The translations under genes and the position numbers were made by a program. From PHBD01 sp964578535 (GTDB taxonomy: Bacteria; Desulfobacterota; Syntrophia; Syntrophales; PHBD01), in contig CAZODI010000014.1 of NCBI GenBank assembly GCA_964578535.1, positions 17,490 to 81,489 of the forward strand: a stretch of DNA of 64,000 nucleotides. Reading direction: 5' to 3'. The notes beneath the pieces were generated by a model that ran no database searches, was not told the DNA's origin, and saw only the letters and a list, made by a program, of their open reading frames with translations. Shown in pieces: positions 22,975 to 31,322 of this stretch. The stretch's first letter is position 1. Every line of letters begins with the position of its first letter.

Positions 22975-25379
22975 ACCGAATTGCATATCGGGTATGCCCC
23001 GTCTGTGGGAGTGAATCCTCCGATCCCCTACACAGGCAGGACTTTGTTCTTCCCGAAGGGCATCCCATGTCAGGAGGTTATGACGTCGTCATATGCAAGA
23101 CCTGCGGGCTGGTATTTGCCGACACGGCTGTATCGAAAGACCAAGTCGATGCTTTTTACTGCCGCCAATCGAAGTACGGTCATCCTGAAACATCGACCGG
23201 CGGAGGCACTTTATCATGGGACAAGGTCCGCCTTTCAACAACAGCGGAGCGTATTGCCCAATATGTTCCGGACAGAAAATCTCACATACTTGACATCGGA
23301 TGTGCCGGGGGTGGGTTGCTGGCAGCCTTGAAAAAACTTGATTACGAATTCCTGTGCGGGGTGGACCCATCGCCGGCTTGCCTGGAACATGTCGAGCACC
23401 TCGGCATTGAAGCATTTCAGGGCACTCTATCCGAGCTTCCCGATGTGCTGGTTTCAGGGTCCTTTGACTGTGTCATCTTATCCCACGTCCTGGAGCACCT
23501 TCTAGTTCCCGGAGAGGCCGTCACCAGTGTCTTTCACCTGCTGAAGCCGGGAGGACTTCTCTATATGGAAGTTCCCGATGCCAGCCGCTACGAAGCCTTT
23601 CTGACGGTACCATTCCAGGAGTTCAACACAGAGCATATAAACCATTTCTCGCAGTCCTGCCTATGTCGTCTCTTCATGTCCCGAGGATTTCAGGAACGTT
23701 TCCGGGGCCGGTCCATCATCAACGCCTCGGCCGATACTCTCTACCCTGTTATTTACGCGGTTTATGAAAAAACAGGCCATGGAACCGGCGAGATGCGACA
23801 TCGGGGTGATGATTCGCTCCGCATGCCGATGGAGCGATACATCCGACAATCGCATCGAATCCTGGAACGTATGAATGGAAACATAAAAGCGATGATGGCA
23901 GGAAACCCGGGAATCATTCTCTGGGGGGCGGGACAACTGGCCATGAAACTGCTCGGGGAGAACTCCCTGGCGGAAGCCCAAATCGCGGCCATCGTCGACG
24001 GAAATCCCGTCCATCACGGACTCCGCTTGAGGGGGGTGGCGATCTCGGCTCCGGATCAGATCCGTGGCATGAACAATCCAATCCTGATTGCCTCCGTGCT
24101 CCACGAGGCTGAAATCAGTCATGAGATTCGTTGTCGCCTTGGTATGGACAACCCCATCCTGTCTCTGCTGACTGTTGGCGAGCAGGGTGTAGCTTCGGAA
24201 AGTCTTCGGACACAGGTGGATCCCCGGGAAGATATGGAAGTTCTTTTTGCAGAAAATCCAGTGGATGCGCGTAGTCGCGCAGACAATCAATTCAAGGTAT
24301 GGCTGGAAGAGAGCCGCGGACCGCTTGTCCTCTTCGGTGCCGGAGCATTGGGCGGGAAGATCCTGGATTGCCTGCGTCAGGACGGCATCGAGCCGGCCTG
24401 TTTTGCCGATAACAATCCGGCCAAACAGGGGAAGCGTGTTAAAGGCTTGCAGGTCCTGTCTCCAGAAGAAGCCGTCGGTAGTTTCCATGGCGCATCCTTC
24501 GTTGTCACTATCCGCTCTCCCGGCCATGCATACAAAGACAGCCGGCGCCAGCTCTTGAACGAGGGTTGCGACAGGGTTCTGCCGATATTGCCCGTTCTGT
24601 GGAAATATTGGGACCGGCTGCTTCCGCATTACGGGCTGGATCGTCCCGATTTCTTCCTGGCGCATACCCGGGAAATCCGAGAGTCCTTTTCGCTGCTCGC
24701 AGACGGGGAGTCCCAAAGGCTCTTCACCGCCCTGCTGAGAATGAGACTACGGGCCGATCTAGATGTGCTGTCGCTGCCTTCCCCGAGCGACCAGTATTTT
24801 GCCGAGGGAGTGGTCCGGCTTTCGCCCGATGAATGTTTCGTGGATTGCGGTGCCTATGACGGGGATACGATTCGAGGCTTCCTGGCCCGCAGGCGAGGCT
24901 CTTTTCGCAGGATCCTGGCGTTTGAGCCGGATCCCGCAAACGGAGAAGTGCTTGGCAGGTATGTCGAGTCCCTGCCGGAAGAGATTCGCAACAGGATCAC
25001 CATCCGACCGGAAGCCGTGGGAATGCGCCGGGGAAGGGTTCGATTCGACTCGACCGGTTCAGGTGCTTCATCCATCAGTGGAGACGGCAGCATCGAGGTA
25101 GACACGGTTTCCCTCGACGAAGCGCTCGGGGATGATCGTCCCTCCTTCATCAAGCTGGATGTTGAGGGCGCGGAGCAGGATGCCCTGGCAGGCGCCCGGG
25201 ACCTGATCCGGCGGTTCAGGCCGCTCCTGGCGGTCTGTGTCTACCATCGGCCGGATGACCTGTGGCGGATCCCCCTTGATCTTCAGGCCATGGACGCAGG
25301 ATACCGATTCCATCTCAGGGCACACGAAAACGACGGGCTGGATACGGTTCTGTATGCCATTCCGGGGGAGCCGACATGA
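22971..25379 (+). CDS. Double methyltransferase: Zn-binding C-methyltransferase fused to FkbM-type methyltransferase
   Basis: 802-residue fusion. Residues 1-60 hold a zinc-binding head (CPVCGSE and CKTCGLVF). Residues about 80-280 are a class I SAM methyltransferase (ILDIGCAGGGLLAAL; VILSHVLEHL). Residues about 300-420 resemble the C-methyltransferase C-terminal domain with a Rossmann-like loop (ILWGAGQLA). A second such loop follows near 445 (LVLFGAGALGGKIL). The C-terminal 230 residues are FkbM-like (FVDCGAYDGDTI; FIKLDVEGAE). The N-terminal half matches sugar C-methyltransferases acting on NDP-4-ketosugars; the C-terminal half would make an O-methyl group. ATGA overlap with the SDR and an overlap with the next gene show tight coupling. 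Base composition is visibly less GC-rich than in the flanking genes. Confidence 0.85.
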   Translation: MNRIAYRVCPVCGSESSDPLHRQDFVLPEGHPMSGGYDVVICKTCGLVFADTAVSKDQVDAFYCRQSKYGHPETSTGGGTLSWDKVRLSTTAERIAQYVPDRKSHILDIGCAGGGLLAALKKLDYEFLCGVDPSPACLEHVEHLGIEAFQGTLSELPDVLVSGSFDCVILSHVLEHLLVPGEAVTSVFHLLKPGGLLYMEVPDASRYEAFLTVPFQEFNTEHINHFSQSCLCRLFMSRGFQERFRGRSIINASADTLYPVIYAVYEKTGHGTGEMRHRGDDSLRMPMERYIRQSHRILERMNGNIKAMMAGNPGIILWGAGQLAMKLLGENSLAEAQIAAIVDGNPVHHGLRLRGVAISAPDQIRGMNNPILIASVLHEAEISHEIRCRLGMDNPILSLLTVGEQGVASESLRTQVDPREDMEVLFAENPVDARSRADNQFKVWLEESRGPLVLFGAGALGGKILDCLRQDGIEPACFADNNPAKQGKRVKGLQVLSPEEAVGSFHGASFVVTIRSPGHAYKDSRRQLLNEGCDRVLPILPVLWKYWDRLLPHYGLDRPDFFLAHTREIRESFSLLADGESQRLFTALLRMRLRADLDVLSLPSPSDQYFAEGVVRLSPDECFVDCGAYDGDTIRGFLARRRGSFRRILAFEPDPANGEVLGRYVESLPEEIRNRITIRPEAVGMRRGRVRFDSTGSGASSISGDGSIEVDTVSLDEALGDDRPSFIKLDVEGAEQDALAGARDLIRRFRPLLAVCVYHRPDDLWRIPLDLQAMDAGYRFHLRAHENDGLDTVLYAIPGEPT

Positions 25380-27184
25380 ACGTTGCCCAATACATCGCCG
25401 GGACGCTGGCCGATCATGGAGTCCGCCATATCTTCATGCTGGCCGGGGGCGGGGCCATGTTCCTGAACGATGCGTTCGGTGCCGAGAGTCGCATATCCTG
25501 CGTCTGTTGCCACCATGAACAGGCCTGCGCGATGGCCGCAGAGGGCTACACCCGGATGTCTGGACGGATCGGTGTCGTCAATGTCACCACAGGCCCCGGC
25601 GGTATCAACGCCCTGAACGGTGTTTTCGGTGCCTGGACGGACTCGATACCGATGCTTGTCATTTCCGGGCAGGTGAAGCGTGAGACCTGCCTGGCAACAT
25701 ACCCCGACCTTCATGTCCGCCAGCTCGGCGACCAGGAAACGGACATCCTGTCTATGGTCAGGGGCATCACGAAATATGTGGCCCTCGTAAACGATCCCAC
25801 CAGGATCCGCTATCATCTGGAACGAGCAATGAACCTTGCCGTTTCCGGGCGGCCTGGCCCCTGCTGGCTCGACATTCCCGTCGACGTTCAGTCGGCGCTC
25901 GTCGATCCCCCAAGCCTTAATACCTACGATCCGAACGAGGACGCAATAAAGGCCGATCCGGAGAAGCTGCGGACTCACTGCCTGGAGATCTTGGAGCGCC
26001 TGCGAATGGCTGAGCGGCCAGTGATTCTTGGCGGTACAGGCGTTCGCCTGGCGGGAGCGGCGGATGTCTTCCACAAAACGGTTCACCGCCTCGGCATCCC
26101 CGTCACGACGGCCTGGACCCACGACCTGATCGCCTCGGACGACCCGCTCTTCTGCGGCCGTCCCGGGACGATCGGGACACGGGCGGGAAACTTCACGGTC
26201 CAGAACGCCGATGTCCTCCTCGTTCTTGGCAGCCGCCTCAACATCCGCCAAGTGAGCTACAATTGGCCGTCTTTTGCGCGGACGGCCTTCAAGATTCAGG
26301 TGGATGCAGACCCGTCAGAGTTGGCGAAGCCGACGGTTCGGCCCGATCTGCCGGTCGTCGGCGACCTCAAGGTGTTCCTTGAAGAACTGAACCGGCAGAT
26401 GGACGGCCTGGAATGGGATATGAACAGGCATGCTGGCTGGCTCGCCTGGTGCCGTGAGAGAGGGGAGCGCTATCCGGCCGTTTTGCCCAAACATCGAGAC
26501 TTCAAGGGTGCCGTCAACCCCTATGGATTCGTCGAGGCACTTTTCGAGCGTCTTCGGGAAGACGATGCTGTTATTACGGCCAATGGGGCTGCCTGTGTCG
26601 TCACATTCCAGGCTGCACGTATCAGGAGGGGACAGCGTCTTTTCTCAAATTCCGGAAACGCCTCCATGGGGTACGACCTGCCAGCCGCGATTGGAGCCGC
26701 CGTGGCCAGAGGAGGGAAACGAGTGATCTGCCTGGCCGGTGACGGAAGCATTCAGCTCAACCTCCAGGAACTGGCCACCGTCGTTCAGCATCACCTGCCG
26801 ATCAAGCTCTTTGTTTTCAATAACGACGGATACCTCTCCATCCGTCTGAGCCAGGCAAATTTCTTTGGTCGGTTTATCGGTGAGAGCCGCCGGAGCGGCC
26901 TCTTTTTCCCGGATTTGATGAAAATCGCCGCAGCTTATGGAATCCAATCTCTGCGCATTGACGGGGCCGATTATGAAGCACAGATAGAAACAGTGCTCGC
27001 GATGGACGGTCCGGTCCTGGCGGAGGTGATGCTCGATCCGTCCCAGGCCTTCGAGCCCAGGATGAGTTCGCGTACCCTTCCGGACGGGCGTATCGTTTCC
27101 GCGCCATTGGAGGATATGTATCCATTCCTCGATAGGGAGGAACTGGAAGAAAATCTTCTCATACCACCAATGGATCATGTATGA
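25376..27184 (+). CDS. Acetolactate-synthase-like ThDP enzyme
   Basis: 602-residue thiamine diphosphate enzyme. It has the Glu-containing N-terminal domain (HHEQACAMAAEGYTRMSG), a central domain and a C-terminal ThDP site (GDGSIQLNLQELAT then NNDGYLSI). It resembles acetolactate synthase, but it sits inside a CDP-sugar cluster with no ilvN or ilvC. In Yersinia, YerE, an acetolactate synthase homologue, adds a two-carbon acetyl unit from pyruvate to a CDP-3,6-dideoxy-4-ketohexose. With RfbF/G/H here, a YerE-like role is the best inference. A biosynthetic acetolactate synthase or another carboligase is the alternative. It overlaps the preceding stop by 4 nt. Confidence 0.85.
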   Translation: MNVAQYIAGTLADHGVRHIFMLAGGGAMFLNDAFGAESRISCVCCHHEQACAMAAEGYTRMSGRIGVVNVTTGPGGINALNGVFGAWTDSIPMLVISGQVKRETCLATYPDLHVRQLGDQETDILSMVRGITKYVALVNDPTRIRYHLERAMNLAVSGRPGPCWLDIPVDVQSALVDPPSLNTYDPNEDAIKADPEKLRTHCLEILERLRMAERPVILGGTGVRLAGAADVFHKTVHRLGIPVTTAWTHDLIASDDPLFCGRPGTIGTRAGNFTVQNADVLLVLGSRLNIRQVSYNWPSFARTAFKIQVDADPSELAKPTVRPDLPVVGDLKVFLEELNRQMDGLEWDMNRHAGWLAWCRERGERYPAVLPKHRDFKGAVNPYGFVEALFERLREDDAVITANGAACVVTFQAARIRRGQRLFSNSGNASMGYDLPAAIGAAVARGGKRVICLAGDGSIQLNLQELATVVQHHLPIKLFVFNNDGYLSIRLSQANFFGRFIGESRRSGLFFPDLMKIAAAYGIQSLRIDGADYEAQIETVLAMDGPVLAEVMLDPSQAFEPRMSSRTLPDGRIVSAPLEDMYPFLDREELEENLLIPPMDHV

Positions 27185-27228
27185 GCTGAAACCCCACTTA
27201 TGGTAGAGATAACGGAAGGAGACCTGCC

Positions 27229-28311
27229 ATGATTCAGAGAGACATCTTCGAGGACCTCTTTGTCCTGGAACTGGCCAACAACCACTGGGGCGACGTGAAC
27301 CGGGGGATGCGCATTATTCACGAGTTCGCGACGGTGGTCCGCTACAACAATGTGCGCGCGGCCATCAAGCTGCAGATCAGGGACGTGGAGAACTTCATCC
27401 ATAAGGACTTCAGGGATCGCGAAGACATCCGGTACGTCAAGAAAACAGTAGACACGCGCCTGTCCCGGGATGATCTGGCCGAGTTGGCAGAGGGCATTCG
27501 CCGCGGGGGCTGCATCCGCATGGCGACACCTTTCGATGAGGCATCCGTGGACCTGTGCACCGACCTGGGCGTGGAGATTCTGAAAGTGGCAAGCTCCGAC
27601 GTGACAGACTGGATCCTGCTGGAGAAAATAGCCAAGACGCGTAACCCCGTCATTGTATCCACAGGGGGTTCTTCCCTGAAGGATCTGGACGACATGGTTA
27701 CCTTCTTCGAGAACCGCCATATCCCCCTGGCGATCAATCATTGTGTGTCCCTTTATCCGACAGAGGACTGCGAGCTTGAGCTCAACCAGATCGACTACCT
27801 GAAGAACCGCTACCCCAGCCACATTATCGGCTTTTCGACTCACGAGTACACAAGCTGGGACGAATCAATCTTGATGGCTTACGCCAAGGGAGCGCGAACG
27901 TTCGAGCGCCACATAGACATCCTGACGGAGGATCGTCCCTTCTCACCGTACTGTTCCACCCCCGAGCAGATCGCCCGGTGGTTCCAGGCCTGGAAAAAGG
28001 CAAAGGAGATGTGCGGGGCGCCCGGGACCGAGAAGACCGTTCCAAAAAAAAAAGAAATTGAGTATCTGGACGCTCTCGTAAGGGGGGTTTACGCAAGACG
28101 TGATCTGCCCGTCGGGACGGTTTTGACGGAGGAGGACTACTATCTGTCCATCCCCCTGCAGAGAGGACAGCTCTCCTGCCGGGAGCTTCTGAACGACCTG
28201 ACCCTGGCCAGGGACTGCCGTAAGGACGAGGCCATCATGGTGGACATGACCGAAAGCCCCTACAGCAGGGATCCCGGCCTGAAACGCCAGATCTATGAGC
28301 GCGGTCTGTGA
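27229..28311 (+). CDS. NeuB-family synthase with C-terminal SAF domain
   Basis: 360-residue N-acetylneuraminate-synthase-like enzyme. A TIM barrel (FVLELANNHWGDVNRG near the N-terminus; ILKVASSDVTDW; IGFSTHE; TFERHIDI) is followed by a linker and an SAF/antifreeze-like domain (LVRGVYARRDLPVGTVLTEEDYYLSIPL). The family condenses PEP with an aldose to give a nonulosonic acid. There is no CMP-sialate synthetase or epimerase nearby, so the acceptor is unknown and may be the sugar made by this cluster. The linker is encoded partly by a run of ten A (28044-28053). AAGGAGA precedes the ATG. Confidence 0.88.
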   Translation: MIQRDIFEDLFVLELANNHWGDVNRGMRIIHEFATVVRYNNVRAAIKLQIRDVENFIHKDFRDREDIRYVKKTVDTRLSRDDLAELAEGIRRGGCIRMATPFDEASVDLCTDLGVEILKVASSDVTDWILLEKIAKTRNPVIVSTGGSSLKDLDDMVTFFENRHIPLAINHCVSLYPTEDCELELNQIDYLKNRYPSHIIGFSTHEYTSWDESILMAYAKGARTFERHIDILTEDRPFSPYCSTPEQIARWFQAWKKAKEMCGAPGTEKTVPKKKEIEYLDALVRGVYARRDLPVGTVLTEEDYYLSIPLQRGQLSCRELLNDLTLARDCRKDEAIMVDMTESPYSRDPGLKRQIYERGL

Positions 28312-28321
28312 AGGCGGGACT

Positions 28322-29266
28322 GTGAAAACGAGAGATTCACTGATCAGCATCATAACACCCTGTTTCAATGAGGAAGCGAACGTCCGCGAGCTTCATGCAC
28401 GGGTGAAAGACATCTTTGCGGACCTGCCAGGCTATCGGTACGAGCATATTTTTATCGATAATGCATCCCGGGACCGGACCGTGTCGATCCTGAAGGACAT
28501 GGCCGCGTCAGACAGCCGGGTGAAGATAATTGTCAACGCACGCAACTTCGGGCACATCCGATCTCCCTATCACGCGATGTTGCAGGCTCGGGGTGATGCC
28601 ATCATCTTTCTCGCTGCGGACTTTCAGGACCCTCCTGATCTGATCCGGGACTTCCTCGGAATGTGGGAGGAGGGTTACCGGATCGTCATCGGTGTCAAGA
28701 AACAGAGTGAAGAGTCAGCCCTGCTCTTCGCGATCCGCAAGGTCTACTACGACCTGGTGAGCCGCCTTTCTGACGTCGAACTCATCAAAAACTTCACGGG
28801 ATTCGGGCTCTTTGATCGGTCCGTGGTCGAGATAGTCCGCGGCATCGACGATCCCTATCCCTATTTCCGCGGATTGATCTGTGAGATAGGATTCGAGAAG
28901 GCCGTCATTGAGTATGTTCAGCCAGCCCGTAAGCGCGGGATCACAAAGAACAATTTCTATACCCTTTACGACTTGGCCATGCTGGGCATCACAAACCACT
29001 CCAAGGTTCCGCTCCGCCTGGCCACCATGACGGGCTTCACCCTGGGGGCTGTGAGTCTATTTGTCGCACTCGGTTACTTGATCTATAAACTCATTTTCTG
29101 GGACAGCTTTTCCGTCGGGATTGCGCCGCTCGTCATTGGCCTTTTCTTCTTCGCTTCCGTCCAGCTCTTCTTCATCGGCATCGTAGGAGAGTACATCGGC
29201 GCCATCCACACGCAGGTGCTCAAGAGACCGCTGGTCATCGAGAAGGAGCGGATCAACTTTGACTGA
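28322..29266 (+). CDS. GtrB-like family 2 glycosyltransferase
   Basis: 314-residue membrane-associated GT2 of the DPM1/GtrB type. The GT-A domain (ISIITPCFNEEANVRELH; the DxD-like ADFQDPPD) is followed by two C-terminal membrane segments (FTLGAVSLFVALGYLIYKL and IVGEYIGAIH region). It probably loads a sugar onto undecaprenyl phosphate. I chose GTG 28322, which follows the NeuB stop by 10 nt; the frame opens at 28295 inside neuB. Pairing with the next GtrA gene supports the role. Confidence 0.87.
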   Translation: MKTRDSLISIITPCFNEEANVRELHARVKDIFADLPGYRYEHIFIDNASRDRTVSILKDMAASDSRVKIIVNARNFGHIRSPYHAMLQARGDAIIFLAADFQDPPDLIRDFLGMWEEGYRIVIGVKKQSEESALLFAIRKVYYDLVSRLSDVELIKNFTGFGLFDRSVVEIVRGIDDPYPYFRGLICEIGFEKAVIEYVQPARKRGITKNNFYTLYDLAMLGITNHSKVPLRLATMTGFTLGAVSLFVALGYLIYKLIFWDSFSVGIAPLVIGLFFFASVQLFFIGIVGEYIGAIHTQVLKRPLVIEKERINFD

Positions 29267-29314
29267 CCGGAAGAGAGCCATTCCTCCCGAAAGGATGTCC
29301 CGCCGCGGGATCGC

Positions 29315-29791
29315 ATGCCGCACCGTCTTTTCTCGACGGACCTCCAGTTTGCCATGACCCGCGAACTGTTCGCACGACACGGAGTGAAAATCCGGTTTGT
29401 CCTGGTCGGCGTCTGGAACACCGTCTTCGGCTACGGGGTGTACGTCGCCCTGGACTGGCTCTTCGAGCGGTTTTTTGCACACCGGGCCGTTGCCTATATG
29501 TCGGCCGCGGTCCTGTCGAACATCCTGGCCATCCTGAACGCCTATATCTTCCATAAATACATCACGTTCCGCTCGGAAGCCCGCGGATGGGCCATGATCC
29601 CGGAGTTTTTCCGGTTTTTCTCGACCTACCTGGTGAGCATCGTCGTGGGGCTGGTGTCGCTTCCCATTTTCGTGGAGGTGTTCGGGATCGACCCCAAAAT
29701 CGCGGGCGCCCTAGTCATGCCGGTGACGGTGCTGGTGAGCTGGCTCGGCCACTCCCGGTTTTCCTTCCGGAATGAAAAAACGCATCCATAG
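29315..29791 (+). CDS. GtrA-family membrane protein (putative lipid-sugar flippase)
   Basis: 158 residues with four hydrophobic segments and the GtrA signature (RFVLVGVWNTVFGYGVYVAL; ILNAYIFHKYITFRS). GtrA proteins are thought to flip undecaprenyl-phosphate-linked sugars made by GtrB. No clear ribosome site; ATG 29354 is an alternative start. Confidence 0.87.
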   Translation: MPHRLFSTDLQFAMTRELFARHGVKIRFVLVGVWNTVFGYGVYVALDWLFERFFAHRAVAYMSAAVLSNILAILNAYIFHKYITFRSEARGWAMIPEFFRFFSTYLVSIVVGLVSLPIFVEVFGIDPKIAGALVMPVTVLVSWLGHSRFSFRNEKTHP

Positions 29792-29873
29792 GGCGATTCT
29801 TCCGTCGGACCGGGATCGACCGGGATGCGTGAAGATGGAGGATTGCCGCAATCACGGCCAAATCGGGCACACA

Positions 29874-30800
29874 ATGAACAACGCCATGCGGTCCATGATT
29901 CAATGCCTTGCCGGGCTTTCTTTCCTTCTTTTCCTGGTCCTGGTGCCGGAAATGCTGCATGCCGGCGTGCCCTCCATGAAACTGGATGCGAGGGCAGCAC
30001 CGTCGCCGGGAAGGCTGGTTGCCGTCTCCACCGCGACGAACAACGGCGGGGAAACCGCATACAATGTGTCCATCACGTCTTCACTGGCCGGCGATACCCG
30101 TCGCTCGGATCCCCTCGGGGACGTTCACGCTGGCAAGCGCCGCAGCCAGCGGGTGGAGTTCAGCCTGGCGGGCCTCAAGCCGGGCCGGTACATCCTTTCC
30201 ACCCGGCTGGATTACCACGAGCAGAACGGCCTGCCACACCGGATCCATATCTTTCGCGCCTTTCGCGTGAGCAGGGAAGAGCCGGAAATGCAGAGCGCAC
30301 AGGAAGCCCGGGAGACGGCGGTCGCCTCCGGGATCCCGGTCATGGCGGAAATGCAGGGACTGTCCGCGGCGCTGGAAATTCCGCCGGCGCGGCGGACACT
30401 CTTCGGCAATGCCGGCACCAAAATCGTGCTGACCGTGAAAAACAGGATGGATACGCCCATACGGCCCGTCTTGTCCGTCCATCTTCCCGGCGGCGTGACG
30501 GCAGACCGGACGGAGTTGCAACTGGAGATGGGACCGGGTGAGGAGCGCCGGGAGGAGATGAAGATCGACGCCGAGCAATCCGTCCGGGGCGGGCATCCGG
30601 TATCCGTGCTGGTGCGATACGAGACGGAGAACGAGCACGACTGCCGGCTGCTCAGAACGACGCTCTCCGTTGAGGAGAATACCCTGTCTCTGCCGGCCAT
30701 GGCGGCTGCGGCGGCCATCCTGATGATTGCCCTCACGGCGGTCGTGCTGATCGCCTTTCGACGCTCGTCCACAGGATCGGAAAAAGAATCGGGCACCTGA
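29874..30800 (+). CDS. Membrane-anchored periplasmic protein, unknown function
   Basis: About 308 residues. The N-terminal signal (CLAGLSFLLFLVLVPEMLHA), a beta-rich periplasmic body and one C-terminal membrane helix (AAAAILMIALTAVVLIAF) followed by RR and a short tail. The body has two Ig-like/CARDB-like stretches (GRLVAVSTATNNGGETAYNVSI and KIVLTVKNRMDTPIRPVLSV), so it may carry two beta-sandwich domains. I placed the start at ATG 29874, just before the signal; the frame is open to 29772. It follows the GtrB/GtrA pair and could be a receptor or scaffold for the modified glycan. I do not recognise a named family. Confidence 0.65.
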   Translation: MNNAMRSMIQCLAGLSFLLFLVLVPEMLHAGVPSMKLDARAAPSPGRLVAVSTATNNGGETAYNVSITSSLAGDTRRSDPLGDVHAGKRRSQRVEFSLAGLKPGRYILSTRLDYHEQNGLPHRIHIFRAFRVSREEPEMQSAQEARETAVASGIPVMAEMQGLSAALEIPPARRTLFGNAGTKIVLTVKNRMDTPIRPVLSVHLPGGVTADRTELQLEMGPGEERREEMKIDAEQSVRGGHPVSVLVRYETENEHDCRLLRTTLSVEENTLSLPAMAAAAAILMIALTAVVLIAFRRSSTGSEKESGT

Positions 30801-31322
30801 ACCACCCCCGTGCGGTACACCGCCCGGGGATGAAACCCCGCGTCCGATGTTTCCCACCCCGCCCGGCGGCCACTTTCCCGGCTCCCGGCGAAGCGCGGCT
30901 CTCCCAGTCCGGACCCCCGGACGGTTAACTATCTGAAATGCTTCCCAACCATCCGTTCCGATGCATTCCGGCAATCCTCCTGTTTCATCGGCAGCTGGAC
31001 CCGTCCCGGCACTTCTGAGGAAATCAATCCGCATCCTCAAAAGGGGTGCGTCCGTCATGTAGCATCAGAGCTTAATTTCTCTATAGGTATAGTTCAGTTG
31101 ATCAACAGGCATTGAATTCTCAGGAATTCCTGTTAAGGGTTCAAGCCGGGCATGATTCTCTGGATTGCCTGAATATCCAAAGAATCTCCTTTCCCCTGTT
31201 CACCGCCGCTCATCATCGGAGACCCCGTCACATGTCCCGGCCCTGGTACGTCCCGATGCTTCGGACGCGTCATTCCCTGTCCCGGCCCGGGGAATATCTC
31301 CGCATTTCCAGATCGGTCCTGC
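30801..31322. other. Intergenic region before the exopolysaccharide locus
   Basis: 522 bp without a supported gene. It contains a small hairpin (CGGGGATGAAACCCCG near 30827) and an interrupted palindrome at 31104-31134 with ends AACAGG/CCTGTT and an interior GAATTC-TCAG-GAATTC, which could be an operator. I see no confident -35/-10 pair. Confidence 0.5.

Noticed and set aside
30801..31322. Cyclic-di-GMP (GEMM) riboswitch before the exopolysaccharide locus
   Set aside because: The conserved tetraloop/receptor sequences are not visible.
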